A stretch of 64,000 nt of DNA, from positions 460,001 through 524,000 of the forward strand of contig JAJOZX010000874.1 of NCBI GenBank assembly GCA_023014485.1, in the 5' to 3' direction. Below, piece after piece: positions 21,433-31,590 of the stretch (position 1 is its first letter; each line of letters begins with the position of its first letter). A program made the translations under genes and the position numbers. Under the pieces are notes generated by a model. That model saw only the letters and a list, made by a program, of their open reading frames with translations. It was not told the origin of the DNA and did no database searches. The DNA is from Bathynomus jamesi. Taxonomy: Eukaryota > Arthropoda > Malacostraca > Isopoda > Cirolanidae.

Positions 21433-22738
21433 TAGTGATGTAGCGGATGTCATTTTTTTCGCATCCGCGGATGCGAATGCGGATGAGGATGTTTGATTTC
21501 AACATCCGCGGATGCGGATGCGGATGTCTACATTTTCGTTATTTTTTAGGATATATTCGAGATTTGTTGTGTTTAACGTATATAATAAGTTATTATATAG
21601 AGAGAGCTGTAGCTATAATGTAGTATAATTGATTAATTGTACAATAATTGCTGTACTTTTCTCTGAACATATAAAATAATATAAAGCAGCTAACTAATAT
21701 AGAAATCAATTAGTGAATTCGTCTGCAAATAAATTCGTTATATTTTGTTGAGTTTCAGCCACAATTAGAAACCATAATTGTGCTACCAGGATGCGGGACG
21801 TGAACCCAACTCAAATGCACCCCACCGACCTCTTTCCCCAACCTCCACCCTTATAGAAAGAGATCTTTAATTAGCTTGATAACTATTTATATTAAGTTTA
21901 AAGTTTTATTAGGCATATTTATAAATGAGTAATTAAAATAAAGTAAACTAAGATGTTCATCGTTTACTGTTCAAACTTAATTATAGGAAGGTTATGCTTA
22001 AGGAACATTAATTTTTCTGCCTTTTCTGCTGCCAGTCTGTTTCTCTTTTCATCATATATTAATCCAGCACTGCTAAATAATCTCTCGCTTGGTACGTTTG
22101 TTGGAGGACAGGCTAAATGTTTCCTTGCAAGTTTACTCAAGTATGGATAGATATTCTGCGTATTTTTCCACCAACTAATAGGATTGTCACATGCAGCCAG
22201 GCGTTTTTCTTGGTGATAGCTCTCGATCATTTTCACTACATCTTTTGACATCGCGTAGGTCTCGTCATTGCTGCTTGACTCAAGAAACTGAGAGACAGAT
22301 TCTGTGATAGATTTGCTTGTTGAAGGTGTTGGTTCTGTCACTGAAACTTTTATTCTTTTGGTGGGTGGCGAAGCGACAGATTCAAGAGATTGAAGCTCTT
22401 CAACTGCTTTGCCAAGTGATGATTTAACTCGTTCTAATGTACTAGGTGAAAATAACTTAGCTTTGTAACGTGGATCTAAGTAGGTTGCAAGAGAGTAACT
22501 TCATACAAGAACAGCCTCTCGTCTTGTCGCTTGCATCACTTTTGCGCACAATGAACTAGTTCTATTAATATAGTAGAATTTGATAATTTCCGCTTATTAA
22601 TGACGTTTTATCTCAACGGTCCACATCCGCACGACATCCGCAGTCCAAAGTGCGGATGCGGACGCGGATGCGGATGCGAGAAAATGTGCGGATGTTCCGC
22701 GGATGCGGATGCGGATGCGGATGTGACCTACATCACTA
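21433..22738 (-). mobile_element. Non-autonomous hAT with GCGGAT repeats
   Basis: TAGTGATGTAG and its complement bound 1.3 kb, with ATATATAT on both sides as an 8-bp duplication in a TA array. Both subterminal regions are packed with GCGGAT/ATCCGC hexamers, probably transposase binding sites. Only the C-terminal third of a transposase gene remains. Confidence 0.85.
21964..22341 (-). pseudogene. hAT transposase C-terminal region
   Basis: The 125-codon frame ends in the hATC dimerisation block: WWKNTQNIYPYLSKLARKHL, then PSERLFSSAGLIYDEKRNRL and KLMFLKHNLPII. Ser/Glu-rich text precedes it. The BED finger and catalytic domain are absent. This is the ZBED-like hAT type, different from the relic at 740-1069. 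Confidence 0.85.
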
Positions 22739-22925
22739 ATATATATATATATATATACACTGTACTCTTTCCATGTGTCAAACACAGCAACCTGTCTGAA
22801 CATAACCAAGGATCGGAGAGTAAAAGCTTTTATTGCTGCGCTCTGATTCTGTGCACATAATTTTGTGCCAAAAATTATATGGTTAGACAGTGGCACATAC
22901 AAACAAACTACTTTAAATGGTTTTA

Positions 22926-23290
22926 TGGCTACCTTGGCCATAGCCCAAATTATTCAACAAGGGGCTGATGGCCTACCTTGGCCATAACCCAACCTATTCA
23001 ACAAAGGGGCTGATGGCCTACCTTGGCCATAGCCCAACCTATTCAACAAGGGGCTGATGGCCTACTTTGGCCATAGCTCAACCTATTCAACAAGGGGTTG
23101 ATGGCCTCCCTTGGCCATAGCCCAACCTATTCAACAAGGGGCTGATGGCCTCCCTTGGCCATGGCCAAACTATTCAACAAGGCCCTTATGGCCTATCTTG
23201 GCCATAGGGCAAACTATTACAACGGTCTTATGGCCTCCCTTCGCGATGGGCCAAACAACAACAGTCTTATGGCCTCCCTTGGCCAGAGAC
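22926..23290. repeat. 44-bp minisatellite, about 8 units
   Basis: Units contain TATTCAACAAGGGGCTGATGG and CTTGGCCATAGCCCA; divergence grows toward the right end. The array lies inside the LTR element and is not a protein-coding repeat. Confidence 0.85.
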
Positions 23291-23862
23291 CAAGCAACTC
23301 AAAAACAGTACATGATTCAAAGCCCCAAGTCCTCCAGATCTACCTGTGGAGGAGTAATATTTCCTCTACTAAAACTACGGGTATTGACTAGTCTGAAGTG
23401 GTAGGACGTTTGAATACAGTAGCAACTCTTTTAACCAAACAACACAACATGGAAGTACAGTACATTTCAATTAACTCACCATCGTAGAAGTCACTTCAAA
23501 ACATAAATCGTTAACAAAACAAAACATAGCAAAACTCCAAAACAACATTAGTAAACCAGCATTTAAAAACTGGTGACTTATAAAATTTACGCAAATAATG
23601 AGCATAGTTAAAATGCTTAATAACTTTACTTTAATTCCATAAATTTCCTCTACCTAAGGGGAGTCAAATTGATTGACATAACTTTAACTAAACTTGAGAA
23701 GTTGGCCTCTTGAACTTTTATATTTAAATAGGTCTTGAGTAACCTTTCTCTTCCTAAATTCCTATTTCATTCTTTTTAATCCAATTTATATGTTTTTACA
23801 CAGTTTGTCAAAAAATTTAATCTATAACATACAAATTTTTCTCCGGCCCCCCCCCCCCAGTA
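23291..23862. other. LTR-element interior, non-coding
   Basis: AT-rich sequence without a usable frame, ending in a poly-C run beside the right LTR where a polypurine tract would be expected. No RT or integrase trace was seen. Confidence 0.6.
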
Positions 23863-24655
23863 TATGGAAAATCTATACATTCTTACAACATGGTATCGTA
23901 TGTGGTACCTTTACTTCTTAATTAAATATAAATTGTTAATTAATTGAATTAAATATCTACAAAATTGCTTTGGGATTGGCGACATAGCCTATTGGGGATG
24001 AAATAATTGTCATACATACATAGAACCCATATGTAGGTATCGGGCCTGCATAACAACAAGAAAACCAAATTTATTATTTCGTGTTCAAATTTTTCCACTG
24101 CCAACTCATGAAAATTACATCGAGAGACGAGTCAACGAACTTTATGAAGAATCGGTAGATTCCTAACGATATTATAACGCTCGCTCAGAGCTGCTTATGT
24201 TACAGCGATGCTTTAAGCAAGGAAGATGTCCTTTATCTTCCTATAAGTTCTGAGTAAAATCCTCCTGATATAAAACTTAATAACTATAAGAAGGATAGGC
24301 CTGTTCCTTCAGGTGTTTAAATAGTGACTGCCTATATTAGTTACATCGAGTCAACTCATTGTGTAGCTCCATTGTACCACGACCCTATAACGAAAAAGAT
24401 GGTCGCGCTTTACATCGAAACAGAAGCGAGGCCCAACGAAATAAGAAGGTAAGGCAATTCCTTTCTTTACCATTAGGCAGCGCAATTACCGAAGGCAAAT
24501 AAACAAAGAGGTCCTTTGAAGACCTACATATACATAACTCTCTAACGAAAAAACATAGGGCTTTTGTCGTTAACTCTCCACTGAAATCTGCTGGAAATTT
24601 CCAACGGATGAGGGTATCAGGCAATCAACCCATAGCCCTATATAGTTTTTTCATA
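23863..24655 (+). repeat. 3' LTR
   Basis: Direct repeat of the 5' LTR; ends CATA and is followed by the CGAAC target duplication. Confidence 0.9.
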
Positions 24656-25400
24656 CGAACAAACATTTTTAAAACGACTGCAGACGACACCCCTGTGAAG
24701 CTCTTTGTGTCCTATATTGTCAAGTTAGTGGACTAGTTCAAAGAAATAACTATATTCTTGCCCATAACACCGCAAAATTTGATACACAATTCCTTTATAA
24801 GGAACTGCTTGAACACGAATCATCAGAGATATTTATAGGCGACCCGCTGAAAAGAGGAAACAAGCTTATTCAGATGCAGATTAAAGGTAATGTTCAGTTT
24901 AAAGACATGCTGTTATTCACACCTTGTAAATTTGCTAAGCTACCCAAGGTGATGGGCCTAGCCGCCAAAATTTCAAAAGGGTATTTCCTTACACTTTCCT
25001 CACTCGAATCGCGACACTTTAAATCACGGAGGACCCCCCCCACCCCAAACATTACTTTAACTATGACAACAGGAGTGATAGTGAGGTGAAGTTTTTGAGA
25101 GGTACTACAACAGTTTTAATAAAGATAATCCTTACAATATAGCGGATTAATGTAAGCGTTATTGCGTGAATGACGTGCGCGTACTTAGAGTATGTTTCAA
25201 AACCTTTAGAAGGATGTACATAGTCCGGTTCAACTGCAACCCGCTGCAACTACAATTGCCTCATTGTGTTTTACTCTGTTCAAGAACAACTTCATGCTTG
25301 AAGACACGCTATCCGTCATTCCCGGAAACAATCCACGCAGTTATGGGTATAAGGCTATTTACTGGCTCATACACCTACAACAACAGACCGGTGTATTATA

Positions 25401-25635
25401 CAGAGCTGGGCACTTGCGTTTTTTTGCGCGTTTTTTTGCGGTACTGCGGTACTGCGGTACTACTACCGCACTACCAAACCGGTACCGCATAACGCAGTAC
25501 CGCAAAGGATCGCTGAAAGTACAGCAGTACCGCTACCGCATTCAAATTTCCCGCGGTACTTTCCGCGGTACCGACCAACACGGTAGTACCGCAGTACCGC
25601 AGTACCGCAAAAAAAAACGCAAGTGCCCAGCTCTT
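25401..25635. mobile_element. hAT-like MITE in the polymerase gene
   Basis: AGAGCTGGGCACTTGCGTTTT and its inverted copy bound about 230 bp. The interior is a dense array of GCGGTAC/GTACCGC palindromic units. Imperfect 7-8 bp repeats (TATTATA/TATTACA) flank it, and copy 2 lacks it at the same coding position. Confidence 0.8.
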
Positions 25636-26884
25636 TATTACATAAAACATACTTGTAACACGGGGGAAGTGGCCATTAAGATTAGTTGCCGTGTTTTTTG
25701 GGTGGTTGATCTAAGCGAAGACCAGCCACTGGTGAGAAGACGGCGTACTCCTTTAACGGATGCTTGTGTCATGGATGCCCACGTCCTGAGTGTGGTTTCA
25801 TAGGAGATATCCATGGTAGATCTCGTGCCGAGAATCTCGCATGGACCCGTACCCGTGATTAACCTATAAGCTTTCAGTTCACTCAGAAAGTTTTGTGGGA
25901 ACACAAATATGATGTACGGATGAAGACACCAAAGAAATAAACACCATCAAGCGTTCAATGGTGCTGGACCCTCTCAAATGCGGCGATTGTTTGTTTGGTG
26001 GACGCATAAACCCCTTCAAACTATACTTTCCACCTAAGAAGGCCGTGAAACTCCATTACTACGATTTCTGTTCTTTATAATCCTACGTTATGAGGAACAA
26101 TCAGTACCCCGTAGGTGCACTTGAAAAACTGATGGGTCCCTCCCTGCTGACTATCGAAGAGTTCTGAATTAATTTGAAAGAGAACTATTTCGGACTTTCG
26201 TAGATGTGCTCCCCCCTCTCGACTTATGGACACCAATCTTTCCCGTCGTTATAGATCACAAACTCATGTTCCCTCTGTGTGTGAAGTGTGCAGAGGAGAA
26301 CAATGGGGCCTGTAATCACACAATCAACCAGAGGAAGATCAGAGGCGTATATACAAGTCCTGAGCTCTCCCTAGCCATTCGTCACGGGTACAGAATATTG
26401 AAGATACTGTATATGAGCTGTGGAGGTTTCAGAAGCTACTCGACATCTTCACACCATATATACTGTATAAATACTTTTTTTGGAGGATAATGTAGAAGCA
26501 TCAGGATACCCGCGAGAAGTTGAGACCGAAAATTAAAAATCGACGTATATTGAACGCTACCGTGATCGTGAAGAGACAAAACTTGAACGGGGCAAATTTG
26601 TGAGGAACCATGGCAAGCGATTTAGTGCAAAGTTGTGCCTAAATAGCCTTTGGGGAAAATTTTCCCAGAATACAGACAAGAGGAACGTACATTTAGCCAA
26701 AAGTTATAAAGAAGTATGGGATTACGTCAATACCATCGATAAAGTAGTGATGGAGATCGTGAATGTTGTTAATACATACATAATAAAGCACAACAGAACC
26801 GAATTGGCTACAGATACATCACGTGTCACAAACATACCTGTAGCCAGCAGTTTCACAACAGCATATGCCCGCATCAAACTCAAT

Positions 26885-26944
26885 ATAAGACGCAGTTGTC
26901 GGCACGATATAGAAATATACTTCAATAGCCGATATGAGTTTTGA
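26885..26944 (+). pseudogene. Gene Y tail fused to polymerase
   Basis: The last 19 codons (RRSCRHDIEIYFN) match the end of gene Y in copy 2 (MRSCRCDLEDYFN). Here they follow directly, in frame, after the polymerase palm segment ARIKL. About 2.4 kb present in copy 2 (rest of polymerase, gene Z, small ORFs, most of Y) is deleted. Confidence 0.75.
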
Positions 26945-27208
26945 AGAGGATTTTACAGTTGAAAAGGTCAGCGTTGAAAGAATAATACCCTTTTGGAAGG
27001 GAGTGTTTATAAATTTGAATTTAATGGTGATGTTGTGTGAAACGATGTCATCTTTGTATTCTATCCGTGTTTAAAGAGCGTGGTAGTTTAACTCCCAATT
27101 GTAAAGTGATGGACACCCACATACTTTGAGTGGTGAATTAATGAGAATGTAAATGTGGACTCGATTACGTGTGCGTTTACTATTTTATTTAAGCGTGGTA
27201 GAAACTGA
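26934..27208 (+). pseudogene. Polinton small protein X, copy 1
   Basis: It starts MSFEEDFTVEK, overlapping the end of gene Y by 11 bases. It then matches copy 2 in pieces (a SVY-F-E-FN segment, then PHTLSGELM and VDSITCAFTILFKRG), but several frameshifts and a stop break it. Function unknown. It is the outermost plus-strand gene of the element. Confidence 0.65.
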
Positions 27209-27238
27209 CCTTCATCCATGTATTTCCAGTTTTTGTGC

Positions 27239-27239
<1 letters not shown>

Positions 27240-27272
<33 letters not shown>

Positions 27273-27295
27273 TATATGTGTGTATATATATATAA
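27240..27295. repeat. TA microsatellite
   Basis: TA runs with TGTG interruption between the end of Polinton copy 1 and the next mariner. Confidence 0.85.
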
Positions 27296-28664
27296 AGGAT
27301 AATAAAAAATTTATTAGAAGGAATTTTATTATTAGTAAACTTACAATTAATTCGATAATTAATTGTCATAGGGATCAACCTGATCGCCAGTTACACGAAC
27401 AGCAAGCTGTATGCGTCTCCATGTCCTGTCTGACATTTTTTGTAAAAGTTCTTTATCCTCATTGATGTCACTTAACACAACTTCTGCGATTTTTGTCAGA
27501 TCAGATTCACTTTGATTTTCACGGCCATTAATCTGCATGTTGAGGATTCCCCAGAGGGTATTATCCGGGGTAGTCAAGTCCGGACTCCGCGGAGGCCAAG
27601 GTACAGGACCATACTTTCCGATCCATCTGCCAGGAAAATTTCTGTCTAGGAACTCACGCGCAGCGAAAGCGGTGTGTCCTGGAGCACCATCTTGCTGAAA
27701 AATAGGGTTGCGAATATTCGTATTTCTTAAAGCGGGTAGAAATCCGTTCTCCAACATGTCGATATAACTTCCTGAAGTAATTCGACCAGTGCACACAAAT
27801 GGACCAATTAAACAATGCGCTGATATTGCACACCATATCATGATTCGAGGGGGATACTGTTTTACTTGATCATAATAATGAGGATTTTCTTTCGACCAAA
27901 AAAACGAAAATTTGCTTTTGCCATCGCCATAAAGGGCACATTCATCACTGAAGAACGTACGATCTCTCTCGGCTTTACTTGGAAAAGCTTCAAGAATTTG
28001 TTGACAAGCATTAACTCTGACAATTTTAACTTGTGGCGATAAAAACTGAACGGAGGTTGGGCGGAAAGCTTTAAAATGTAAGTCTTTTTTCATCAAATCA
28101 TGCAGTGTTGATTTCGAAACATTTAATGCAGATGCACGCCTACGAATACTTTTGGTTGGCGATTGTCGAATTGACACTTGAACATCATCTTCCAATCTTG
28201 CTCTTGCTTTGGGGCGACCACGGTGTTTTTTATCAATTATCATCCCAGTTGTGAATAATTTGTGTTCCCATTTTCTAATAATTTCGCCCTTTGGCGGCAC
28301 ATCATTAAATCTTTGTTCAAACCTTTCGCGTACTACCTTCATGCAATGCTTGGTTTTTCCAGATTCATGCACCATGTTGCTGCTAATATCCGTGCTTCAT
28401 ATGTGTAAGGACTTTGATCACAAATTTTATCAACACGTGCGTCTACCTCAGCCATTGCAACGCCAATAATTAGAAATAATAAAAATAAAACAATGAAAAA
28501 CCAGAACAAACAGGAATAAACATGAATTACTGCAAAATTAAAAATTTGGATTTCATGTGAAGCTAGCTTAATTGAAAAAAGCATAGACATTTATTAGATA
28601 TCAAAGATATTAGTACACTATGCTAACTGACATAGAATCGCCACTCACTTATCGGACGACCTGT
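27296..28664 (-). mobile_element. DD41D mariner, left end lost
   Basis: The right end is ATCGGACGACCTG followed by TA, the expected 5' terminus of an element read on the minus strand. No matching repeat is found at the left, where the sequence passes into TA repeats. It carries one transposase gene. Confidence 0.75.
27359..28455 (-). pseudogene. Mariner DD41D transposase, one frameshift
   Basis: A 338-codon frame holds HTH text (SIRRRASALNVSKSTLHDLM) and a DDE domain with Asp in FFSDEC, FQQDGAPGHT and SPDLTTPDNTLWG; 41 residues separate the last two, so it belongs to the DD41D group. The true ATG (MAEVDARVDKICDQ) lies further upstream in another frame; a one-base change around 28370-28380 separates them. 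The catalytic residues are intact, but a full-length product would need frameshift correction. Confidence 0.85.
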
Positions 28665-28745
28665 ATATTAAACAAATGTTGTGTATTCTGATTTGTTGTA
28701 TATAGAATTCTTCTGTACTAGTTGTATTATTTTTTGTTTTGATGC

Positions 28746-28748
<3 letters not shown>

Positions 28749-28788
<40 letters not shown>
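28749..28788. repeat. TA microsatellite
   Basis: Target of the next mariner; it continues on the other side at 29695-29752. Confidence 0.9.
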
Positions 28789-28791
<3 letters not shown>

Positions 28792-29691
28792 GGCGTCCCA
28801 AAAAAATGTATACACACTTTAACAGCTGATAGCTCAATTGATGTTTCTTTCTTTCCAAGTTAAACCCATTAGAATTAATAATGGCAGTCAGACTAAGCTT
28901 TGAACAAAGGAAATTCATTCTAAAATGCTACTGGAAGTGTGAAAACGCAGTTGAAGTGCAAAGACAGTTTAGGAGGGAGTTTCAAACAGATCCACCAACG
29001 CGACTTACCATCACTCGAATTAGAGATAAGTTTGAAGCCGATGGAACTGTTCAGAATGTCCACAAGAAGCGTTCCGGAAGACCACGGACATCGACAAGCC
29101 CCACAAAGCAAGAAAGAGTACTGGAAACGTATCACCAAAGTCCAAGAAAATCTGTGCGGCAAGCGAGTCGTGAGGTAGGAATTTCAGAATCGTCTGTCCA
29201 ACGCATTTTGAAGCGCTGTCAATGGAAAAGTTACATTCCAAGATTAGTCCATGCTATTAATGAAGATGATCCGGACCGAAGAGTGGAGTATTGCGAGTGG
29301 TACTTGGCACGATGTGGATGTGGATTGGACGAAGGGGTTTCGTAGAATACCCTCCGCGTTCACCAGACCTCACACCACTAGACTTTTTTTTATGGGGATA
29401 CTTAAAAGACAAAGTCTACGCTATAAAACCTCCAACAGTCGCTGAATTGAGAGCAGCCATTGAACGAGAATGCACACAAATACCAAACGAAATGTTTCCT
29501 GATGTTTGCGATTCCATTGCTTCGCGTTATCAGCAGTGCCTGGACCAAAACGGACGTCAGTTTGAAAACAGGCGTTGACAAAACAATTAAATAATGTCTG
29601 TAGATTCTATTACATTTTGAAAATGAAATGTATTTTAATAAACACTGCCTTTATAATTATTTAAAGTGTGTATACATTTTTTTGGGACGCC

Positions 29692-29694
<3 letters not shown>
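28789..29694 (+). mobile_element. Deleted mariner in TA array
   Basis: Perfect inverted repeats of about 34 bp beginning CAGGGCGTCCCAAAAAAATG, with TA on each side. Length 906 bp, shorter than a full element because the catalytic centre is missing. Confidence 0.95.
28881..29578 (+). pseudogene. Mariner transposase lacking the catalytic centre
   Basis: The ATG frame encodes a complete HTH region ([20 protein letters not shown] hinge; [20 protein letters not shown]) up to a WYLAR segment. It then jumps, in another frame, to YPPRSPDLTPLDFFLWGYLK, the last catalytic Asp region, and the normal C-terminus NGRQFENRR. The first two catalytic Asp motifs are deleted. Confidence 0.85.

Positions 29695-29752
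<58 letters not shown>
29695..29752. repeat. TA microsatellite
   Basis: Continuation of the TA array interrupted by the mariner. Confidence 0.9.
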
Positions 29753-29756
<4 letters not shown>

Positions 29757-30640
29757 AAATAACTCCATTGTGTATTATTCCTGTTTTTCGCTAATGTGTA
29801 TATACAGTTCTTCTCTACTTTTTGTTATTTTTATTTTTGACGTAGATATAGATATATATATATAAATGAAGTGCGTATTATTACTGTTTAGCACCTAATG
29901 TATATACATATTTTGTATTTCGATATATATTAGACAGAACGATGTAGTTTTATTTCTCCTTTACACCATGTAAACAAATATTAGTGGAAGTGAAGGGTGT
30001 ATATATACAAAGGATACAGTGTGTGTGTGGGGGCGGCGTCTGGGTGTATTCTCTAGCTGTTTCGACTGGCGGGAGTTCGTGAACCTACAGGATGGCTATA
30101 ATTTACTTTAAGAATTTTTTGTGGGCGGTGGTGTCGCTCCAGGTAGCCTATATATGTATATATAAGTCACTAAATTAAGGCGACTGGCTGTATTCTCTGG
30201 CTGATTACCCTCTAAAAGAAACTGTCTGACAGCCGATTACGCCATACGATTGGCTGGTTTCTATGCCAAATGACTGTGATGCTAAAGCACCCAGGACGGC
30301 GTTATGCCTGCGAGAAAATCTCTCTCATCCTCTCTTTCTTTCTTGTGTTTAATTACCCTTGTTAGGTTAGTTTACCCACTTCACCTTTGAAGGGTCTAGT
30401 CTCGGGCCTCTTCATGCATACACACATACACAGTTATGTCTTAATAAAGAAGTTTTGTTTACTTTTTCTATACATATATACAAACATACACACATACATG
30501 CAAACATGCATACACACCTGCATATATACAGCTCATATAAGTGTGTGTGTATTTTTTGGGGGGTGGTGGTGTTTAAATCAGTCTCTCACTTTGTTCCACG
30601 CAATGTTGCAATGTTGCAAGATGCAATATCATATGCAATT
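29753..30640. other. No gene recognised
   Basis: Mixed sequence with short TA and CA-rich tracts (around 30480-30550) and no open frame that resembles a known protein. Confidence 0.6.
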
Positions 30641-30649
30641 GCATTGCAC

Positions 30650-31245
30650 TCGGGATTTTTGGGGGTATACTAATGATATCGACGCTGGCATCGTCAGTAG
30701 GATCGCCAAATTCGCTGATGACACCAAGCTTGGAGCCAATGTTGGGACGCCCCAAGCGATCGAGCAACTGCCTGCGGACCTATGTAGACCTTTTTGGTCC
30801 GCAGTAGGTGCTACGTGCGGACCTTTTTTTTTTTTGGCCGAAAAATGACAAATGCCGTTCAGCTTGGGTAAATGCAAGGTCATGCAGATTGGCCACGCCA
30901 AACTCAAGTCGGACTACTCGATGTTGGGGAGTAACATCGAGGTCACTGATTTGGAAAAGGACCTGGGTGTGCTAATTAGCAGCGACCTTAAGTTTACCAA
31001 ACAGTGCGTAGATTTGGAGAAGTAAGCCCAGAAGCTGTTGGGTTATGTTAGGAGACAATTTCGATTTCGGAACAAGGAGATTGTGCTCTCTCTGTACAAA
31101 AAACATATTTAGTACTTCCAACTACGATAATTTCTTGTATAAAATAGTTAATATCTGGAACCAACTTCACGCGGGGGTTGTTTGAAGCCAAAATGTAAAT
31201 ATGTTTAAGTAATCGTTTCCGTCTGGCTAATAAAAATTAAAACCA
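30650..31245 (+). pseudogene. LINE reverse transcriptase fragment
   Basis: The frame contains YTNDIDAG, SRIAKFADDTKLGANV (RT catalytic FADD), then MPFSLGKCKVMQIGH, EKDLGVLISSDLKF and KLLGYVRRQFRFRN, the order typical of CR1/Rex-type non-LTR RTs. Frameshifts, a G-rich/T-rich insertion near 30790-30845 and a stop break it. A degenerate end (VNIWNQLHAGVV) reaches about 31245. The 5' half of the ORF and the endonuclease are absent: a 5'-truncated dead copy. Confidence 0.8.
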
Positions 31246-31295
31246 CAATATCATTCGTTGAAGATACATTCCTATGAAGTCCGATAGGCTAGCGC

Positions 31296-31345
31296 CAGTG
31301 GCGTGGTTCAGTGAAGATACTGAGGTTGAAGGTTCGACTCCTGTG
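31296..31345 (+). repeat. tRNA-like Pol III promoter, possible SINE head
   Basis: TGGCGTGGTTCAG resembles an A box, and GGTTCGACTCC is a perfect B box at normal spacing. Flanking sequence does not fold into a full tRNA, so it is more likely a SINE head; its body would run into the following 150 bp. Confidence 0.4.
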
Positions 31346-31504
31346 ATGGTGTTGGCTGTAATCTAAGATTTAGCACAATGGTCCGCATTTGCCTAACCTG
31401 AGTGCTGTGTGTTTCTGGCCCTCCTGACGGATCATTATAAAGTCATAGTCACACAAACACGGAGAGTCAAAGGAAACTGGAACTTGGAAGCGTTTTCTGA
31501 TTCC

Positions 31505-31545
31505 TGTGTGTGTGTGTGTGTGTGCGTGCGTGCGTGCGCGTGTGC
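31505..31545. repeat. GT microsatellite
   Basis: GT dinucleotides grading into GC-interrupted GTGC units. Confidence 0.9.
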
Positions 31546-31590
31546 AACTGGGCATAACTGATGTCGGGTGTGTGATAATTCACGGATATA

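Larger units (their letters stand above)
19101..24655 (+). mobile_element. LTR retroelement without gag-pol
   Basis: Direct repeats of about 791 bp bound the element and it is flanked by CGAAC (19096-19100 and 24656-24660). The same site in copy 2 is uninterrupted, which proves insertion. LTRs begin TATG and end CATA. A tRNA-like primer site follows the left LTR. The 4-kb interior has no protease, RT or integrase; it holds two 80-bp direct repeats, nested transposons, a minisatellite and AT-rich DNA. It must have been mobilised by another element's enzymes, or lost its genes. Confidence 0.85.
17344..26884 (+). pseudogene. Protein-primed DNA polymerase B, copy 1
   Basis: The N-terminal part (17344-19100) is Ser/Thr/Pro-rich, then has a conserved domain (RVDPRTMYSSGVEHGLRRVV), a Cys-rich block (CKDCHMVCEQCKSSKC) and an exonuclease-like motif YYNIET, with Asn where copy 2 has Asp. 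An LTR element interrupts at CGAAC. The gene resumes at 24661 with HNTAKF, is cut again by a MITE at 25401-25635, and continues with stops to motif A (YYDFCSL) and motif B (KLCLNSLWGKF). Motif C is deleted. The family copies Polinton DNA from a terminal protein. No ATG was found at the beginning; the first codons follow a T-rich CAG. Completely inactive. Confidence 0.85.
5641..27208. mobile_element. Polinton/adintovirus-like element, copy 1 (decayed)
   Basis: The set of genes is diagnostic: adenain-like protease, double-jelly-roll capsid of the F54H12.2 type, small basic core protein, penton-like minor capsid, retroviral-type integrase, a Polinton-associated basic protein and FtsK/HerA packaging ATPase on the minus strand, with protein-primed DNA polymerase B on the plus strand. 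The two arms diverge from about 17.25-17.34 kb. Every gene has at least one stop, frameshift, insertion or lost catalytic residue. Terminal inverted repeats were not found, so the outer limits are those of the outermost genes. Confidence 0.85.

Noticed and set aside
23111..23404. Pro/Trp-rich open frame in the LTR element
   Set aside because: Translation of the 44-bp minisatellite; unit length is not a multiple of three, so there is no protein repeat.
26206..26490. Separate gene in this stretch
   Set aside because: The text is the polymerase B segment matching copy 2 (LMFPLCVKCAEENN), so it belongs to the pseudogene.
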